Shown here: one piece after another, positions 63,736 to 64,000 of the stretch
Layout of the letters: every line of letters begins with the position of its first letter
How positions within the stretch are numbered: position 1 is the stretch's first letter
Origin: an uncultured Allomuricauda sp.
GTDB lineage: Bacteria; Bacteroidota; Bacteroidia; Flavobacteriales; Flavobacteriaceae
Length of the DNA stretch: 64,000 nucleotides
Assembly: GCF_947499585.1 (NCBI RefSeq)
Contig: NZ_CANMOO010000004.1
Span: forward strand, 1 to 64,000
Direction of reading: 5' to 3'
Program-made: the position numbers and the translations under genes
Notes under the pieces: model-generated
What the model saw: the letters and a program-made list of their open reading frames with translations, nothing else
Database searches by the model: none
Told to the model about the DNA's origin: nothing

Positions 63736-64000
63736 TTACCCTAGAATCATTCCTGCAATGGTTGCGGATAGGAGGGAGGCCAATGAACCGCCCAAAACAG
63801 CTTTCATACCAAACTCAGACAAAGTTTTACGTTGACCTGGCGCCAACGAACCTATTCCACCAATTTGAATACCAATTGAAGCAAAATTGGCAAAACCACA
63901 AAGCATATAAGTGGCCATAATTACGGACTTGTTATAGGTAAAGTGTAAATTATTGGTCATGGTTTTCAACTCTGCCAACTGAACATAACCCACAAACTCG
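63736..64000 (-). CDS. Concentrative nucleoside transporter (NupC/CNT family), C-terminal part
   Basis: The frame is open to the window edge, so only the last 88 or so codons are present. The sequence YMLCGFANFASIGIQIGGIG, then SLAPGQRKTLSEFGMKAVLG, is the C-terminal signature of Na+ or H+-coupled nucleoside transporters. It is followed by a final membrane helix. Its position just upstream of thyA on the same strand would fit pyrimidine salvage. Confidence 0.88.
   Translation of the reverse strand, partial: EFVGYVQLAELKTMTNNLHFTYNKSVIMATYMLCGFANFASIGIQIGGIGSLAPGQRKTLSEFGMKAVLGGSLASLLSATIAGMILG

Overview
The window is chromosomal DNA of a member of the phylum Bacteroidota, most likely a marine Flavobacteriaceae of the Maribacter/Arenibacter/Muricauda type. 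The genus is an inference from gene content and synteny. Supporting signs are a type IX secretion (gliding-type) C-terminal domain protein next to PorP/SprF and OmpA-like genes, the flavobacterial order nadK - beta-barrel - uppS - bamA - ompH - ompH - murI, a folK-deoxynucleoside kinase fusion, -7 promoter boxes of the TAnnTTTG type, AT-rich DNA, and sulfatases. Most of the window is core genome. I see no CRISPR array, prophage, rRNA operon or insertion sequence.

Layout. 0-6 kb: the 3' part of a large secreted multidomain adhesin-like protein with Calx-beta repeats, then a PorP/SprF-like protein and a TPR/PD40/OmpA protein. 6-8.3 kb: a divergent Nramp homologue and an alpha/beta hydrolase. 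8.3-13.7 kb: a TetR regulator, an MMPL-type RND transporter, a LolA-like periplasmic protein and an outer-membrane barrel. These probably form one envelope export unit, controlled from three related operators and a possible attenuator. 13.8-17.5 kb: an accessory island of two collagen-like lipoproteins, a small HTH protein and a propeller-type lipoprotein. 17.7-20.6 kb: mutS followed by tRNA-Gly and tRNA-Leu. 20.7-31.5 kb: an rRNA/tRNA methyltransferase, the folK-dNK fusion, sppA, a queuosine precursor transporter, an AsmA-like protein, a DUF2797 protein and a GH3-family protein.

31.6-39.3 kb: the tig-clpP-clpX proteostasis cluster, a holin-like membrane protein, an SGNH hydrolase lipoprotein, and pdxJ coupled to an esterase. 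39.4-47.5 kb: the envelope cluster CBS protein - nadK - DUF6089 - uppS - bamA - two ompH genes - murI, facing folA. 48.4-54.7 kb: a class V aminotransferase-fold gene, a CBM48 protein, and a same-strand run of response regulator - histidine kinase - egtB - egtD - DUF427. The last links a two-component system to ergothioneine-type thiol-histidine synthesis. 54.9-56.6 kb: a lipoprotein made of five exact-length 330-bp repeats.

56.7-58.9 kb: a phytanoyl-CoA dioxygenase family gene, then two small genes (DinB-like, DUF1272) bordered by a shared short repeat, which look like a gene-cassette region. 58.9-64 kb: two sulfatases, thyA, flavobacterial intergenic repeats, and the 3' end of a concentrative nucleoside transporter cut by the window edge.

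The strongest candidates for under-described biology are the five-repeat lipoprotein, the two-component/ergothioneine/DUF427 run, the TetR-RND-LolA-barrel unit with its RNA structure, and the repeat-bordered small genes near 58 kb.
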